Assembly: GCA_947462875.1 (NCBI GenBank)
Contig: CANHQJ010000012.1
Span: 1 to 48,117, forward strand
Length of the DNA: 48,117 nt
Direction of reading: 5' to 3'
From: Verrucomicrobiia bacterium
Lineage (GTDB): Bacteria; Verrucomicrobiota; Verrucomicrobiia; Verrucomicrobiales; Akkermansiaceae
The notes under the pieces were generated by a model. That model had not been told where the DNA came from. It saw only the letters and a program-made list of their open reading frames with translations, and searched no databases. Within the stretch, counting starts at the first letter, position 1, and each line of letters starts with the position of its first letter. The translations under genes were made by a program, and so were the position numbers. Positions 9,101 to 16,704 of this stretch are shown here, piece by piece.

Positions 9101-10633
9101 CGTATCCGCAAGGGGCTGAAGTATGGCGTTTACGATTTGCCCGGCGGGAAAATCGCGGAAATTCCCAAGCTGCAACCGGTGAAAACGGGGGACGCGAAAG
9201 GTTTCGATCTCGCAGCGGTGCTACCCGTCCATCCGGTGAATTTCGGCGTGGTTTGGGAAGGGGAGATCGAGGTGGCCGGGAAGGGGCCGGTGATGGTGCA
9301 TGTCGCCGGTGATGACGCCACGCGACTCCTGATCGATGAGCAAGTCATCGTCTGTCAATCCGCGCCTACCGAAGTCAAAATCAGCCCCGGCATCCACAAG
9401 ATCCGCCTGGAGTATGGGCAGGCGGGGGGAGCGTATTCGCTGGCGGTGAAGTGGTCCTCGGCGCCGCGCTGGGATCCGCTGTGGACCGCTGCGTACGGTC
9501 AGGCCATCGCGGCACACCCGATCAACTATCCGATCCGTCTGGAGTGCATCAAAGCGCTGGAAACCGCTGCCGATTTGCCATCGGGGAACTGGCAGAAAAT
9601 GATCACCAGCATTGCCGCGACCATGGCTCCGTATGGCGAGTCGGCCTGGGCCTTGATCAACCGCTGCTACGACAAAGCGGCTCCCGCGATGACTCCGCCG
9701 GAGCGCTTGCAGTTGCTGTTGCAATGCCATCAGGAAATCCGCCAGTCGAAGTCACCCCATTTCATGGGCTTCAATTTCGCTGCAGTTCTCAACAAGCAAT
9801 GTGATTCGTTGGGCGATGTGCCCACGCAGTTGGCATTCTTTGAAAAATTGTTAGGAATCCACTTTTCCCAGATCCCCACGCAGAATCGCTTGTTTGGCGA
9901 CGTGATGAACTGGGGTGGCACTCGTTTTTCCGGGAAGCCTGAAACATCGCTCGCGTATGCGAAAGCGATAGGATCGTTTTTTTCAACCCAGGGAGACAAA
10001 GCTGATGCCAATCAGATGAAAACGCAGATCACCAGCGCGATTCGCAAGACGAGCGAGGCGGGGGATGTGCCCGCCTATCAACTCTGGTCCGGCATGGCGA
10101 AAAAACTGTTGCCGCCAGTGGTGCCGGGCGATGTCCATCTCAGTCCGGCGCAGGCCGCTGCCGCACCCAAATTCGAGCCGTTCGGTGGCGAGTTGTTAGG
10201 GAAAAACGGCTTGCTGCAAACGAGCAGCGCCTGTCAGTTCGACAGACCGCTTTCCTATGCCGCCGTGCTAGATGGCACGGCTCCGGGATGGTTCGATACC
10301 AATGGCGAGGCGAAACCATGGGCGCAAGTCCTGTTGGCCGGAGATGCGGAAATCAGCGGCATCGTGTTGGTCAATCGCTATGAGTACGCGCCTGACCAAG
10401 AGGAGTTCCAGTGGGCGGCGCCGCTGAAGGTGCAATGTTCGCTGGACGGCAAAACGTGGACGGATGTCGCCACCTGCGAGAAAGCCGAGGCCGTGATGCG
10501 CATCGATCTCACCGGCAAGGTGGCGCGCGCCCGCTACATCCGCATCGAGCGCCAAGCGTCCGCCGATCCCGCCAAGGCTCCGGGCCGCCTTCACTTCCGC
10601 AACTTCCTCGTCTATGGCAAAAAACTTTACTGA
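6128..10633 (+). CDS. Large secreted multidomain protein with transglutaminase-like, PA14-like and F5/8C-like domains
   Basis: A 1501-residue exported protein; ATG 6128 begins a clear signal peptide (MKFLFVSLSLFAFVAQAQ). Domains by eye: residues 20-110 are thioredoxin-fold-like (FQRGSDWNALGES) without a CXXC; about 150-280 is a beta-sandwich resembling the domain attached to planctomycete DUF1549/DUF1553 proteins (LRLDFLPDPSLPNAGGG); 510-700 has further beta regions. Around 894-936 lies a transglutaminase-like active site with Cys894 (GGVCGTLSGFG), His920 (QPGHCAYVVRV) and Asp936. A PA14-like domain spans about 1035-1115 (VHVAGDDATRLLIDEQ) and a C-terminal F5/8 type C-like domain about 1360-1501. 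This layout suggests a surface protein that binds carbohydrate and acts on or cross-links protein or glycan. The catalytic claim rests on motif spacing only. It converges with ispH, overlapping its end by 7 bp. Confidence 0.75.
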   Translation: MKFLFVSLSLFAFVAQAQTAPAVRAAHFTEALEKAKAGNQDIVVFQRGSDWNALGESLYRNVWQKPELLTELGEGFVLVAVDRPEQPGMPAIGETADPEGLREWKSLSAAGSFATENQLIGVVAEGGAGYQKRADGSWLLDDAKGERNPAQDVITLTLTAPQAGRVLRLDFLPDPSLPNAGGGRASNGNFAISEIELSSGDKPIKAQAVWANHREAALLPAEMIDGISDQPANGWNAGAHLRQARTVLLVLDQSVPARATLKARLTCRSQWPQHVPACFRAAVIGNEATAQLVTRVTAAEQLARLNATFTWWDSSKCPRIALVDSEGRAIAAEDKPRGDMTVTKLAARVQELRQKRLARDEKLARAAKAEGAEKAEWLRQALDVLEIRNWPGNANCYKPIHEQIKQADPQDVSGVSRWLGFSADPKGGVPWAKPAWNEALNTQGGKRALSDADYVEALARVDKELADPRNKILSTENIQRMMVAKYHIYKSWKGAEEKRFDVQREIAARDATTFWGIGARGYLGMHGRSDTPYLTYGWKAGQVKAGLNSWRMTDTSYFFDHPGKYNIAISHMAGASAVKIKRIALLDGDAAIAELRPDADLGPGALAKKEFFLDGTSWKPDRSYVMLVEIETAEGQTDSAGSFAIEPWHEEAVAAAKPTELDYFTARTELQEKLWKIFAQKNASFDLLLQNDQVRKELTGYELLRRCGADALNEMSQQASGAEFLQQFRNDLPWMQQFLIQDEVTSWAIALENLRFLHVNGKQTDVPLYRTLATAMACAAGPMNRYRLLDRYRDIIRVHQEGLLHASFDNLDVREMRWAVPLAGTAKDYQFMVDVMQYRLREYIGACWGIPYIDPNVYGYSVQGWGYADPWTHIYGTGTGDRPFIAQRQVGGVCGTLSGFGAFVSKAHGVMSTTVGQPGHCAYVVRVGLEWPTGNDVFGCETNGASVYEGTGFPTMHRLYEVIHADKAAYRKSTELSWIAHVLMDGHGSFVRIRKGLKYGVYDLPGGKIAEIPKLQPVKTGDAKGFDLAAVLPVHPVNFGVVWEGEIEVAGKGPVMVHVAGDDATRLLIDEQVIVCQSAPTEVKISPGIHKIRLEYGQAGGAYSLAVKWSSAPRWDPLWTAAYGQAIAAHPINYPIRLECIKALETAADLPSGNWQKMITSIAATMAPYGESAWALINRCYDKAAPAMTPPERLQLLLQCHQEIRQSKSPHFMGFNFAAVLNKQCDSLGDVPTQLAFFEKLLGIHFSQIPTQNRLFGDVMNWGGTRFSGKPETSLAYAKAIGSFFSTQGDKADANQMKTQITSAIRKTSEAGDVPAYQLWSGMAKKLLPPVVPGDVHLSPAQAAAAPKFEPFGGELLGKNGLLQTSSACQFDRPLSYAAVLDGTAPGWFDTNGEAKPWAQVLLAGDAEISGIVLVNRYEYAPDQEEFQWAAPLKVQCSLDGKTWTDVATCEKAEAVMRIDLTGKVARARYIRIERQASADPAKAPGRLHFRNFLVYGKKLY

Positions 10634-11877
10634 GGTGCGATGCCGAGCGCGGCATGAATATCAGCAAGGCTGATGCCGCGCATGGCGAAGACCTTGACGA
10701 TGGTGTCCTCGATCAGGTTGTTCGGGCAGGAGGCGCCGGCGGTGATACCGATCACTGCCGGATTGTCTCCTAACAGAAACTGCGGATAGGTGCTGGTGAT
10801 TTCCTGTTTCTCATGCAGATCGTAGTGGATGATCTGTTCCAGCGAGGCCAGGCACTCGGCATTGCGGATGAAGAAGGTGGGCAGGGACTGCTCGCCGATT
10901 TCCACCAGGTGGGTGGTGTTGGAGCTGTTGTAGCCACCTACGACAAAGAGCACATCCATGGGCTTGCGCAGCATGTCGAATAGCGCATCCTGGCGTTCCT
11001 GGGTGGCACCGCAGATGGTGTCGAACATTTGAAAACGATCGGTATTTCCATCGCGCTGGAGAACGGCTTCTTTGATGCGTTTTTGGATTTCCTCGGTCTC
11101 GCTTTTGAGCATCGTCGTCTGATTGGCGACGCCCACGTGGGCAAGGTGAAGATCGGGATCGAAGCCGGGGGAAACGGCATCGGCGAACTTGGTGAGAAAC
11201 TCCTCGCGGTTTCCCTGACCGGTGATGTAGCGACAAACGTAATCGGTGTCCGCCAGTGTCAGAATGATCAGGTAGTGTCCCTTGCCATCCTCGCCCATCG
11301 CGCGCGAGGCGGTGGCGCGGGTTTCCTCGTGGCCGGCCTTGCCGTGTATGATGCTGGTGATGCCGTCCTTGGCGTAGGAGCGCACGCGGCGCCAGACTTT
11401 CATCACATCGCCACAGGTGGTGTCGACGATGTAGCAGCCCTTGGCGTCGATTTTATCCATGAAGTTCGTGGGCGCGCCGAATGCCGGGACGATCACGACG
11501 TCATCAGCGGTGAGATTTTCGTAATCGGCGCTCAGTTCCTGCCATGGCAGCGAGACGATGCCCATGTCCACCAGCTGGCGATTGACCTCGGGATTGTGAA
11601 TGATTTCCCCGATCAAAAAAATGCGGCTCTCGGGAAACACCTTGCGCGAGGCGTAGGCGAGGTCGATCGCGCGCTCCACGCCGTAGCAAAAGCCGAATTG
11701 TTCCGCGAGACGTAGCGTGGTCGAGCCGATGACCAATTCGCCATGAAGGTCGCGCAGGCGCTCGACGATCGAGGATTTGTAGTGCTTGGCGACCTCTGCG
11801 GTGACCAGTTCCATCACATCGGGACGGCGGACATTGACTCGGCTGCGTTTGATGCTTGGGTCGGCGGATTGTGGCAT
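10627..11877 (-). CDS. ispH: 4-hydroxy-3-methylbut-2-enyl diphosphate reductase (long form)
   Basis: The last enzyme of the MEP isoprenoid pathway; it reduces HMBPP to IPP and DMAPP with an Fe-S cluster. The three cluster cysteines are Cys64 (FGFCYGVERAID), Cys155 (DTTCGDVMKVW) and Cys289 (FDTICGATQERQDAL). The conserved EIIHNPEVN block follows the first. At 416 residues it is the long form typical of cyanobacteria and plants, with the TTCGDVMKVW variant and an extra N-terminal segment, rather than the roughly 310-residue enterobacterial form. The start at 11877 is the first in-frame ATG; an internal Met22 is possible. No other MEP gene is in the window. The stop overlaps the end of the large secreted-protein gene on the other strand. 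Confidence 0.95.
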   Translation of the reverse strand: MPQSADPSIKRSRVNVRRPDVMELVTAEVAKHYKSSIVERLRDLHGELVIGSTTLRLAEQFGFCYGVERAIDLAYASRKVFPESRIFLIGEIIHNPEVNRQLVDMGIVSLPWQELSADYENLTADDVVIVPAFGAPTNFMDKIDAKGCYIVDTTCGDVMKVWRRVRSYAKDGITSIIHGKAGHEETRATASRAMGEDGKGHYLIILTLADTDYVCRYITGQGNREEFLTKFADAVSPGFDPDLHLAHVGVANQTTMLKSETEEIQKRIKEAVLQRDGNTDRFQMFDTICGATQERQDALFDMLRKPMDVLFVVGGYNSSNTTHLVEIGEQSLPTFFIRNAECLASLEQIIHYDLHEKQEITSTYPQFLLGDNPAVIGITAGASCPNNLIEDTIVKVFAMRGISLADIHAALGIAPQ

Positions 11878-12046
11878 GACGCGGCACTTGTAGCGCAGCC
11901 CGGCCGATTTACCAACAAAGAAAAATGATTCTCGCAGATGCAGGAGGTCGATAACTCATGATTTTGCCGCATGACGCGCTCCGTTACGGTAAATCACATA
12001 TTTTTTGCATCAGACACTTGTCATTCCCTAATAGTCTGCTACACCG

Positions 12047-12664
12047 ATGCCCGCCATGGCCACCGTAGGAGCAATTTCTTTTCCCAGCACTCATTTTTCG
12101 GCTGTCATCTTCGATTGTGACGGCACCCTGGTAGACTCCATGCCGGCCCATTTCGATGCCTGGTGCGAGGCGCTCGCCCAGTATGGGGCCGCGAATGTGC
12201 TGGCGGAAGACGTGTTCTATGCGATGGGGGGGCGTCCTACGAAAGACATCGTGATCGAGCTCAACGCCGAATATGGTCTGAAGCTGGATCCGGCGCGCGT
12301 GGCGTTGTCGAAGCGCGAGGCGTTTTTGCGCAAGTTGGAACAGGTCGAGCTCATTGAAGAAGTCGCGGAATTCGCCCGCAGTTTGCGTGGAAAAGTCCCG
12401 ATGGGCATTGCCACCGGTGGTTCTCGTTTTGTCATTGAGAAGACATTGCAGATCGTCGGTGTCTCCGATTGGTTTGATGAAGTGATCACGGCCGATGATG
12501 TGATCCACGGCAAGCCCGCTCCGGACATTTATCTGGAAGCCGCGCGGCGCTTGGGAGTTTCTCCGCTCAAATGTCTTGCTTTGGAAGACGCGCCTGCGGG
12601 CATGGATGCCGCGCGTGCCGCCGGGATGATGGTGGTGGAAATTCCTTGTCCCATGCGCGGTTGA
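12047..12664 (+). CDS. HAD-family phosphatase (beta-phosphoglucomutase-like)
   Basis: A 205-residue hydrolase of haloacid dehalogenase subfamily IA. Motif I is VIFDCDGTLVDS with nucleophile Asp23 and Asp25; motif II is the ATGGS stretch; the Lys is in HGKPAPDIYLEAA; motif IV is LALEDAPAGMDAARAAGM. The helical cap between residues 35 and 100 is that of beta-phosphoglucomutase and YqaB-type sugar phosphatases. It probably dephosphorylates a small sugar phosphate in the cytoplasm; the exact substrate cannot be told from sequence. It stands alone on the plus strand, divergent from ispH with about 170 bp between, and is followed after 68 bp by a secreted sulfatase. Confidence 0.85.
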   Translation: MPAMATVGAISFPSTHFSAVIFDCDGTLVDSMPAHFDAWCEALAQYGAANVLAEDVFYAMGGRPTKDIVIELNAEYGLKLDPARVALSKREAFLRKLEQVELIEEVAEFARSLRGKVPMGIATGGSRFVIEKTLQIVGVSDWFDEVITADDVIHGKPAPDIYLEAARRLGVSPLKCLALEDAPAGMDAARAAGMMVVEIPCPMRG

Positions 12665-12684
12665 GGTCATCAGTTCATGGAAAT

Positions 12685-12706
12685 CAGTCATTTTATTGAA
12701 TGATTG
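12685..12706. terminator. 8-bp hairpin after the HAD phosphatase gene
   Basis: CAGTCATT-TTATTG-AATGATTG forms an 8-bp stem with one G-T pair and a 6-nt loop, 20 bp after the phosphatase stop and 27 bp before the sulfatase start. No T-run follows, so a regulatory site for the sulfatase is equally possible. Confidence 0.35.
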
Positions 12707-12732
12707 CATGCTCTTTCCGGGTATCATGGGGG

Positions 12733-14196
12733 ATGAAATTTTCTCTGCGATGTCTGCTCTTCACCCTGGCGCTATGTCCCGTTTGGGCGGCGGAAAAACC
12801 CCTCAATGTGGTGTTTTTCCTCGTCGATGACCTCGGTCAGCGCGATCTGGGTTGCTACGGTAGCACCTTTTACGAAACGCCGAACATCGATCGGCTGGCG
12901 AAAGAGGGCGCGCGTTTCACCGATGCCTACGCCGCCTGCCCGGTGTGTTCGCCCACGCGGGCCAGCATCATGAGCGGCCAGTGGCCGCAGCGCACGGGAG
13001 TGACCGATTACATCGGCGCGCCATTCCAACCCGAGCAGTGGAAGCGCAACACCCTGCTCTTGCCGGCACCGTACGCGGATCGACTGCCACCTGGCACGCC
13101 TACACTGGCATCGCGCCTGAAAGCGGCGGGATACGCGACTCTTTTCGCCGGGAAATGGCACCTGGGTCCTGAAGGGAATTGGCCGGAAAATTTCGGATTC
13201 GATGTCAATCTCGGCGGTCACTCCGGCGGCGGTCCCTATGGCGGCAAAGGCTATTTTTCTCCCTACAACAACCCTCGGTTGACCGACGGTCCCGCGGGCG
13301 AGCATTTGCCGGATCGATTGGCCACGGAGACGGTGAAGTTTATCGAAGAGCACAAGGAGAAGCCGTTTTTCGCGTATTTTTCGTTTTATGATGTCCACAC
13401 GCCCCTGATGGCGCGCGAGGACCTCCGCAAGAAATACGAGGAAAAACGCCAAAAACTCGGACTGCAGGACAAGTGGGGCAGGGAAGAGCCGCGCGATGTC
13501 CGGCTCACCCAAGACCACGTGGTCTATGCCGCGATGGTCGAGGCCATGGACCAGGCCGTGGGCAAGGTTATCGCGAAACTCGATGAACTGAAACTGCGCG
13601 ATCGCACGCTCATCATTTTCACCAGCGACAACGGCGGGCTCTCGACCAGCGAGGGCTGGCCCACTTCCAACCTGCCGTTGCGCGGCGGCAAGGGTTGGAT
13701 GTATGAAGGCGGCATCCGCGAGCCGCTGATCGTCCACTGGCCCGGAGCCTCGCAAGCGGGCAGCGTCATTGCCACGCCCGTCTGCAGCCCGGATTTCATG
13801 CCTTCCTTGCTCGATGCCGCGAACATCGAACTCAAGAGTTCCGAGCCCCGGGACGGTATCAGTTTGCGCGATTCGTTGGAGAAAAAGCCCGATAGCGATC
13901 GCGCCCTGTTCTGGCACTATCCGCATTACGGCAACCAGGGCGGCGCGCCTGCGGCGGCGATTCGCCGTGGCAATTGGAAACTCATCCACTGGTATGAGGA
14001 CGAGCGCATGGAGTTGTTTGATCTCTCGAAAGATCCGGGCGAAAAAGAAAATCTCGCCGCAAAGGAACCCGCCCGCGTGTCGCAACTTTCCAAGGAGTTG
14101 CAGCAATGGCAGAAGGACGTGGGAGCCAAATTTCCTCAGAAAAATCCCAAGTTTGATCCCCAAAAAACCAACGGCCGCGCGGCCAAAAGAAAATAA
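12733..14196 (+). CDS. Secreted formylglycine sulfatase
   Basis: An exported sulfatase of the S1 (arylsulfatase A-like) class, 487 residues, that hydrolyses sulfate esters, probably on polysaccharides. A signal peptide (MKFSLRCLLFTLALCPVWA) precedes VVFFLVDDLG, which holds the first calcium-binding Asp pair. The maturation motif CSPTRASIMSG places the formylglycine Cys at residue 72; GKWHLG and SDNGG, which supply further active-site residues, follow. The start at ATG 12733 is preferred because it gives the signal peptide directly; the frame extends back to 12700. A second sulfatase gene starts 9 bp after its stop, so the two form a tandem operon. A maturase (FGE or anSME) is needed but none is in the window. 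Confidence 0.93.
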   Translation: MKFSLRCLLFTLALCPVWAAEKPLNVVFFLVDDLGQRDLGCYGSTFYETPNIDRLAKEGARFTDAYAACPVCSPTRASIMSGQWPQRTGVTDYIGAPFQPEQWKRNTLLLPAPYADRLPPGTPTLASRLKAAGYATLFAGKWHLGPEGNWPENFGFDVNLGGHSGGGPYGGKGYFSPYNNPRLTDGPAGEHLPDRLATETVKFIEEHKEKPFFAYFSFYDVHTPLMAREDLRKKYEEKRQKLGLQDKWGREEPRDVRLTQDHVVYAAMVEAMDQAVGKVIAKLDELKLRDRTLIIFTSDNGGLSTSEGWPTSNLPLRGGKGWMYEGGIREPLIVHWPGASQAGSVIATPVCSPDFMPSLLDAANIELKSSEPRDGISLRDSLEKKPDSDRALFWHYPHYGNQGGAPAAAIRRGNWKLIHWYEDERMELFDLSKDPGEKENLAAKEPARVSQLSKELQQWQKDVGAKFPQKNPKFDPQKTNGRAAKRK

Positions 14197-14205
14197 GTTT
14201 CCTGT

Positions 14206-15675
14206 ATGAAAAAATCCATTTTGTTAGGCCGATGGGCCCTGCTCTGGAGTTGTGTGCTGATGCTGTCATCGACGGCGGCGGACAAGCCGAACATCGTCTT
14301 CATCATCACCGATGACCAGGCCGCGGATGCCGTCGCGGCCTCGAAATTGTGGGGTGCGGAAACAAGCGGACTGCGCACACCGAATCTCGATCGACTCTAT
14401 CAAAACGGCACCGTCTTCCGCCAGGCCTACAACATGGGCGCGTGGCACGGCGCGGTCTGCGTGGCCAGCCGCTCCATGCTGATGACCGGGCGTTTCGTCT
14501 GGAATACCCGCAATCAGGAAAAATCGAAATTCGCCGAGACACTGGCGCAGGAAAAAACCTGGTCGCAGCGCATGAAACGCGCGGGCTACCGCACCTACCT
14601 GAGCGGCAAATGGCACGTGGAGGCGGATGCCAAAAAGATTTTCGATCACACCGTGAACATCCGCCCCGGCATGGCACCCACGGTGCCGGAATCCTACAAC
14701 CGACCCGTGGAAGGGAAAAAGGACAATTGGAATCCCGCCGATCCCAAGACTCGCGGCCTGTGGACCGGAGGCAAGCACTGGTCCGAGGTGCTCGCCGATG
14801 ACGCCGAGGTCTTCGTGCAACAAGCGGCGGCAGAAAAGAAACCGTTTTTCATGTATCTGGCCTTCAATGCGCCGCACGACCCGCGCCAGGCACCGCAATC
14901 GTGGCTGGACCAGTATTCCGTCGAAAAAATCCCGATGCCGGAAAATTTCCTGCCGATAAATCCGCACCGTGCCATCATGGGCATGGAAAATGCCGATGGC
15001 TCGAACGTGCTGCGCGATGAAAAACTCGCACCCTTTCCCCGCACCGAGTTCGCCATCCGCACCCACCGCAAGGAATACTACGCCCTCGTTTCGCATACCG
15101 ACGAACAAATCGGCCGCATCGTGAAAGCTCTGGAAAAAGCCGGGGTTGGCGATAACACCATCATCGTCTTCACCTCCGATCACGGACTGGCCATCGGCCG
15201 CCACGGGCTCATGGGCAAGCAGAGCATGTTCGAGCACTCCCTGCGTGTGCCCTTCGTCATCAGCGGTCCGAAAATTCCCCAGGGCAAGGTCATCGACGAG
15301 CGCATCTATCTGCAGGACGCGGTGGCGACATCTCTCGACATCGCCGGTGCGGATCGCGACGGCATCGATTTCAAAAGCCTGCGCCCGCTCATGGAAGGCA
15401 CTGCCAAAAAACACTACGATGCCATCTACGGTGCCTACGAACTCAACAGCCAGCGAGCGGTCATCGATGGCAATGACAAGCTCATCCTCTATCCAAAGGG
15501 CAAAGTGGCATTGCTCTACGACCTCGCAAAAGATCCGTTGGAAAAAAATCCCATCGCCGATTCCGCCGCCAGCGATTCCCTGAAAAAACGCCTCTTCGCC
15601 AAACTGCTCGATCTGCAAAAGGAAAACAGCGACCCGCTCGATCTCACGGTGATTTATCCTCACTGGATTCCCTAA
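14206..15675 (+). CDS. Secreted sulfatase with CxAxR maturation motif
   Basis: A second S1-family sulfatase, 489 residues, 9 bp after the previous one and surely co-transcribed. A signal peptide (LLGRWALLWSCVLMLSSTAA) is followed by IVFIITDDQ. The maturation motif reads CVASR at residues 85-89, so the usual Pro is Ala; CxAxR is a known substrate for the radical-SAM maturase anSME, whereas CxPxR is accepted by both maturase types. SGKWHVE, FNAPHDPRQAP and FTSDHGLAIGRHGL supply the remaining active-site residues and resemble choline-sulfatase and glycan sulfatases of planctomycetes. The C-terminal part (LLYDLAKDPLEKNP) is the usual sulfatase C domain. Substrate unknown. Confidence 0.93.
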   Translation: MKKSILLGRWALLWSCVLMLSSTAADKPNIVFIITDDQAADAVAASKLWGAETSGLRTPNLDRLYQNGTVFRQAYNMGAWHGAVCVASRSMLMTGRFVWNTRNQEKSKFAETLAQEKTWSQRMKRAGYRTYLSGKWHVEADAKKIFDHTVNIRPGMAPTVPESYNRPVEGKKDNWNPADPKTRGLWTGGKHWSEVLADDAEVFVQQAAAEKKPFFMYLAFNAPHDPRQAPQSWLDQYSVEKIPMPENFLPINPHRAIMGMENADGSNVLRDEKLAPFPRTEFAIRTHRKEYYALVSHTDEQIGRIVKALEKAGVGDNTIIVFTSDHGLAIGRHGLMGKQSMFEHSLRVPFVISGPKIPQGKVIDERIYLQDAVATSLDIAGADRDGIDFKSLRPLMEGTAKKHYDAIYGAYELNSQRAVIDGNDKLILYPKGKVALLYDLAKDPLEKNPIADSAASDSLKKRLFAKLLDLQKENSDPLDLTVIYPHWIP

Positions 15676-15682
15676 TCACCGT

Positions 15683-15747
15683 GGAGGCGGCATCTTGCCT
15701 CCCGGCCAAAAGTCATCACAACACTGGAGCGCGGATCTTTAGTCCGC
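15683..15747. repeat. Two short palindromic repeat units after the tandem sulfatases
   Basis: A GGAGGC...GCCTCC hairpin (15683-15702) starts 7 bp after the second sulfatase stop and may end its transcript. It is followed by GGAGCGCGGATCTTTAGTCC with the final GC (15726-15747), a 5-bp GCGGA/TCCGC hairpin whose sequence is nearly the same as the inverted repeats bounding the element at 17584-17931. These look like dispersed repeat units. The rest of 15748-15916 shows no gene I can support. Confidence 0.5.
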
Positions 15748-15916
15748 CCTTCCACCTAAGCAATCTAGGAATCAGGAGCCTCGCTTCGTAACGTAAGAAT
15801 GATCGCTGAACTCGTTGCAGCGAGCGCATCTCAATTTATGAAAATGATGCCGCGCGTTTGTAGGCATTTTGACAGTAACCGGAACTACGAGTGGTGAAAT
15901 TCGTTTGCTCTCAAAC

Positions 15917-16133
15917 GCACCAAAGGTGCAACCACCCGATAGCCCATGGGCAACGCCCTGGGATTGATGATCATACGATTTCTTGAGCGCTGAAAGTGCG
16001 ATACCCTAAGCGAGAAGTGCTAGGAAATGGATGGCGCACAGACGAGTTACGCCCTTTCAGGGCTTGGTAATTGTTTGGTGGATTTGCACCCAGCGCGCTG
16101 CACTGGGCTTTCGAGTATCTGCACCGTTGGTGC
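15917..16133. repeat. Palindromic multi-hairpin repeat, copy A
   Basis: Left arm: hairpin GCACC-AAA-GGTGC (15917-15929), 13-nt linker AACCACCCGATAG, then hairpin CCCATGGGCAACGCCCTGGG (15943-15962). Centre: a weak GCGCT/AGTGC hairpin (15987-15999) and GCCCT-TTC-AGGGC (16051-16063). Right arm: CCCAGCGCGCTGCACTGGG (16089-16107), 13-nt linker, GCACC-GTT-GGTGC (16121-16133). The same layout is seen at 26636-26828. It fills most of the gap between a sulfatase and a small membrane protein and holds no convincing ORF. It may be a REP/BIME-like element; no transposase for it is in the window. Confidence 0.75.
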
Positions 16134-16259
16134 GCATAACCAATATTCAAATAACTCGATGCGCGGTAGTATAACAAGCGCATCCAAGGGCGGATAACGC
16201 TCTTGTTTGAATTCTGGCTTCCTTTCCTGCAGTGGATGGCCTATTTTTTGCGTCAAAAA

Positions 16260-16598
16260 ATGAAACGTGCAATGGAACTGAGTATGCTGAAGCACATCAC
16301 CAGTGAGTTGATTGCGACTCCGTCGCGTTGCTTCGTTTTGGCGCTGATGCTGATAATGCTGGCGGGAGGACTTGCGTCTCCGTTCACGGTGGTTCGCGAT
16401 AAGCGCGATGCTTCTGGACGAACCATTTTGGATAGCGAAGGAACGCCAATAGTTGAGGTTGATCGATTTGCGAATTTCGCCGCCCACTGGCCTGAGAACG
16501 TCTGTTTCATGAGTGGATTAGCTATCGGAATACTCGGATTCGCTAAATGGGTTTCCCGCCTGAACAACCACCATTGCAACATAGGGACAGAAAAATGA
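16260..16598 (+). CDS. Hypothetical small membrane protein
   Basis: A 112-residue protein I do not recognise. It has two hydrophobic segments, RCFVLALMLIMLAGGLASPF near residue 30 and NVCFMSGLAIGILGFAKWV near residue 85, with a polar stretch between them (VVRDKRDASGRTILDSEG). It is thus probably a two-helix inner-membrane protein. ATG 16260 is chosen; ATG 16236 and TTG 16203 are also in frame and none has a strong ribosome binding site. Base composition is more AT-rich than the flanking genes, and it directly follows palindromic repeat copy A, both of which suggest an accessory or acquired gene. It could also be a spurious frame. Confidence 0.45.
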   Translation: MKRAMELSMLKHITSELIATPSRCFVLALMLIMLAGGLASPFTVVRDKRDASGRTILDSEGTPIVEVDRFANFAAHWPENVCFMSGLAIGILGFAKWVSRLNNHHCNIGTEK

Positions 16599-16704
16599 TT
16601 ATAGATCTTCTAGCTCCGCGGATGACGTCCTATCGTTTTTTGTGACTATGCGCAGGATATGCATTTGCTAGAATGACGCCGGTGATGTAATAATACACCC
16701 AGCT

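Noticed and set aside
16665-16704. A promoter for prmA (TTGCTA, 17 bp, TAATAA)
   Set aside because: The -10 match is poor and would leave only about 12 bases before the start codon.
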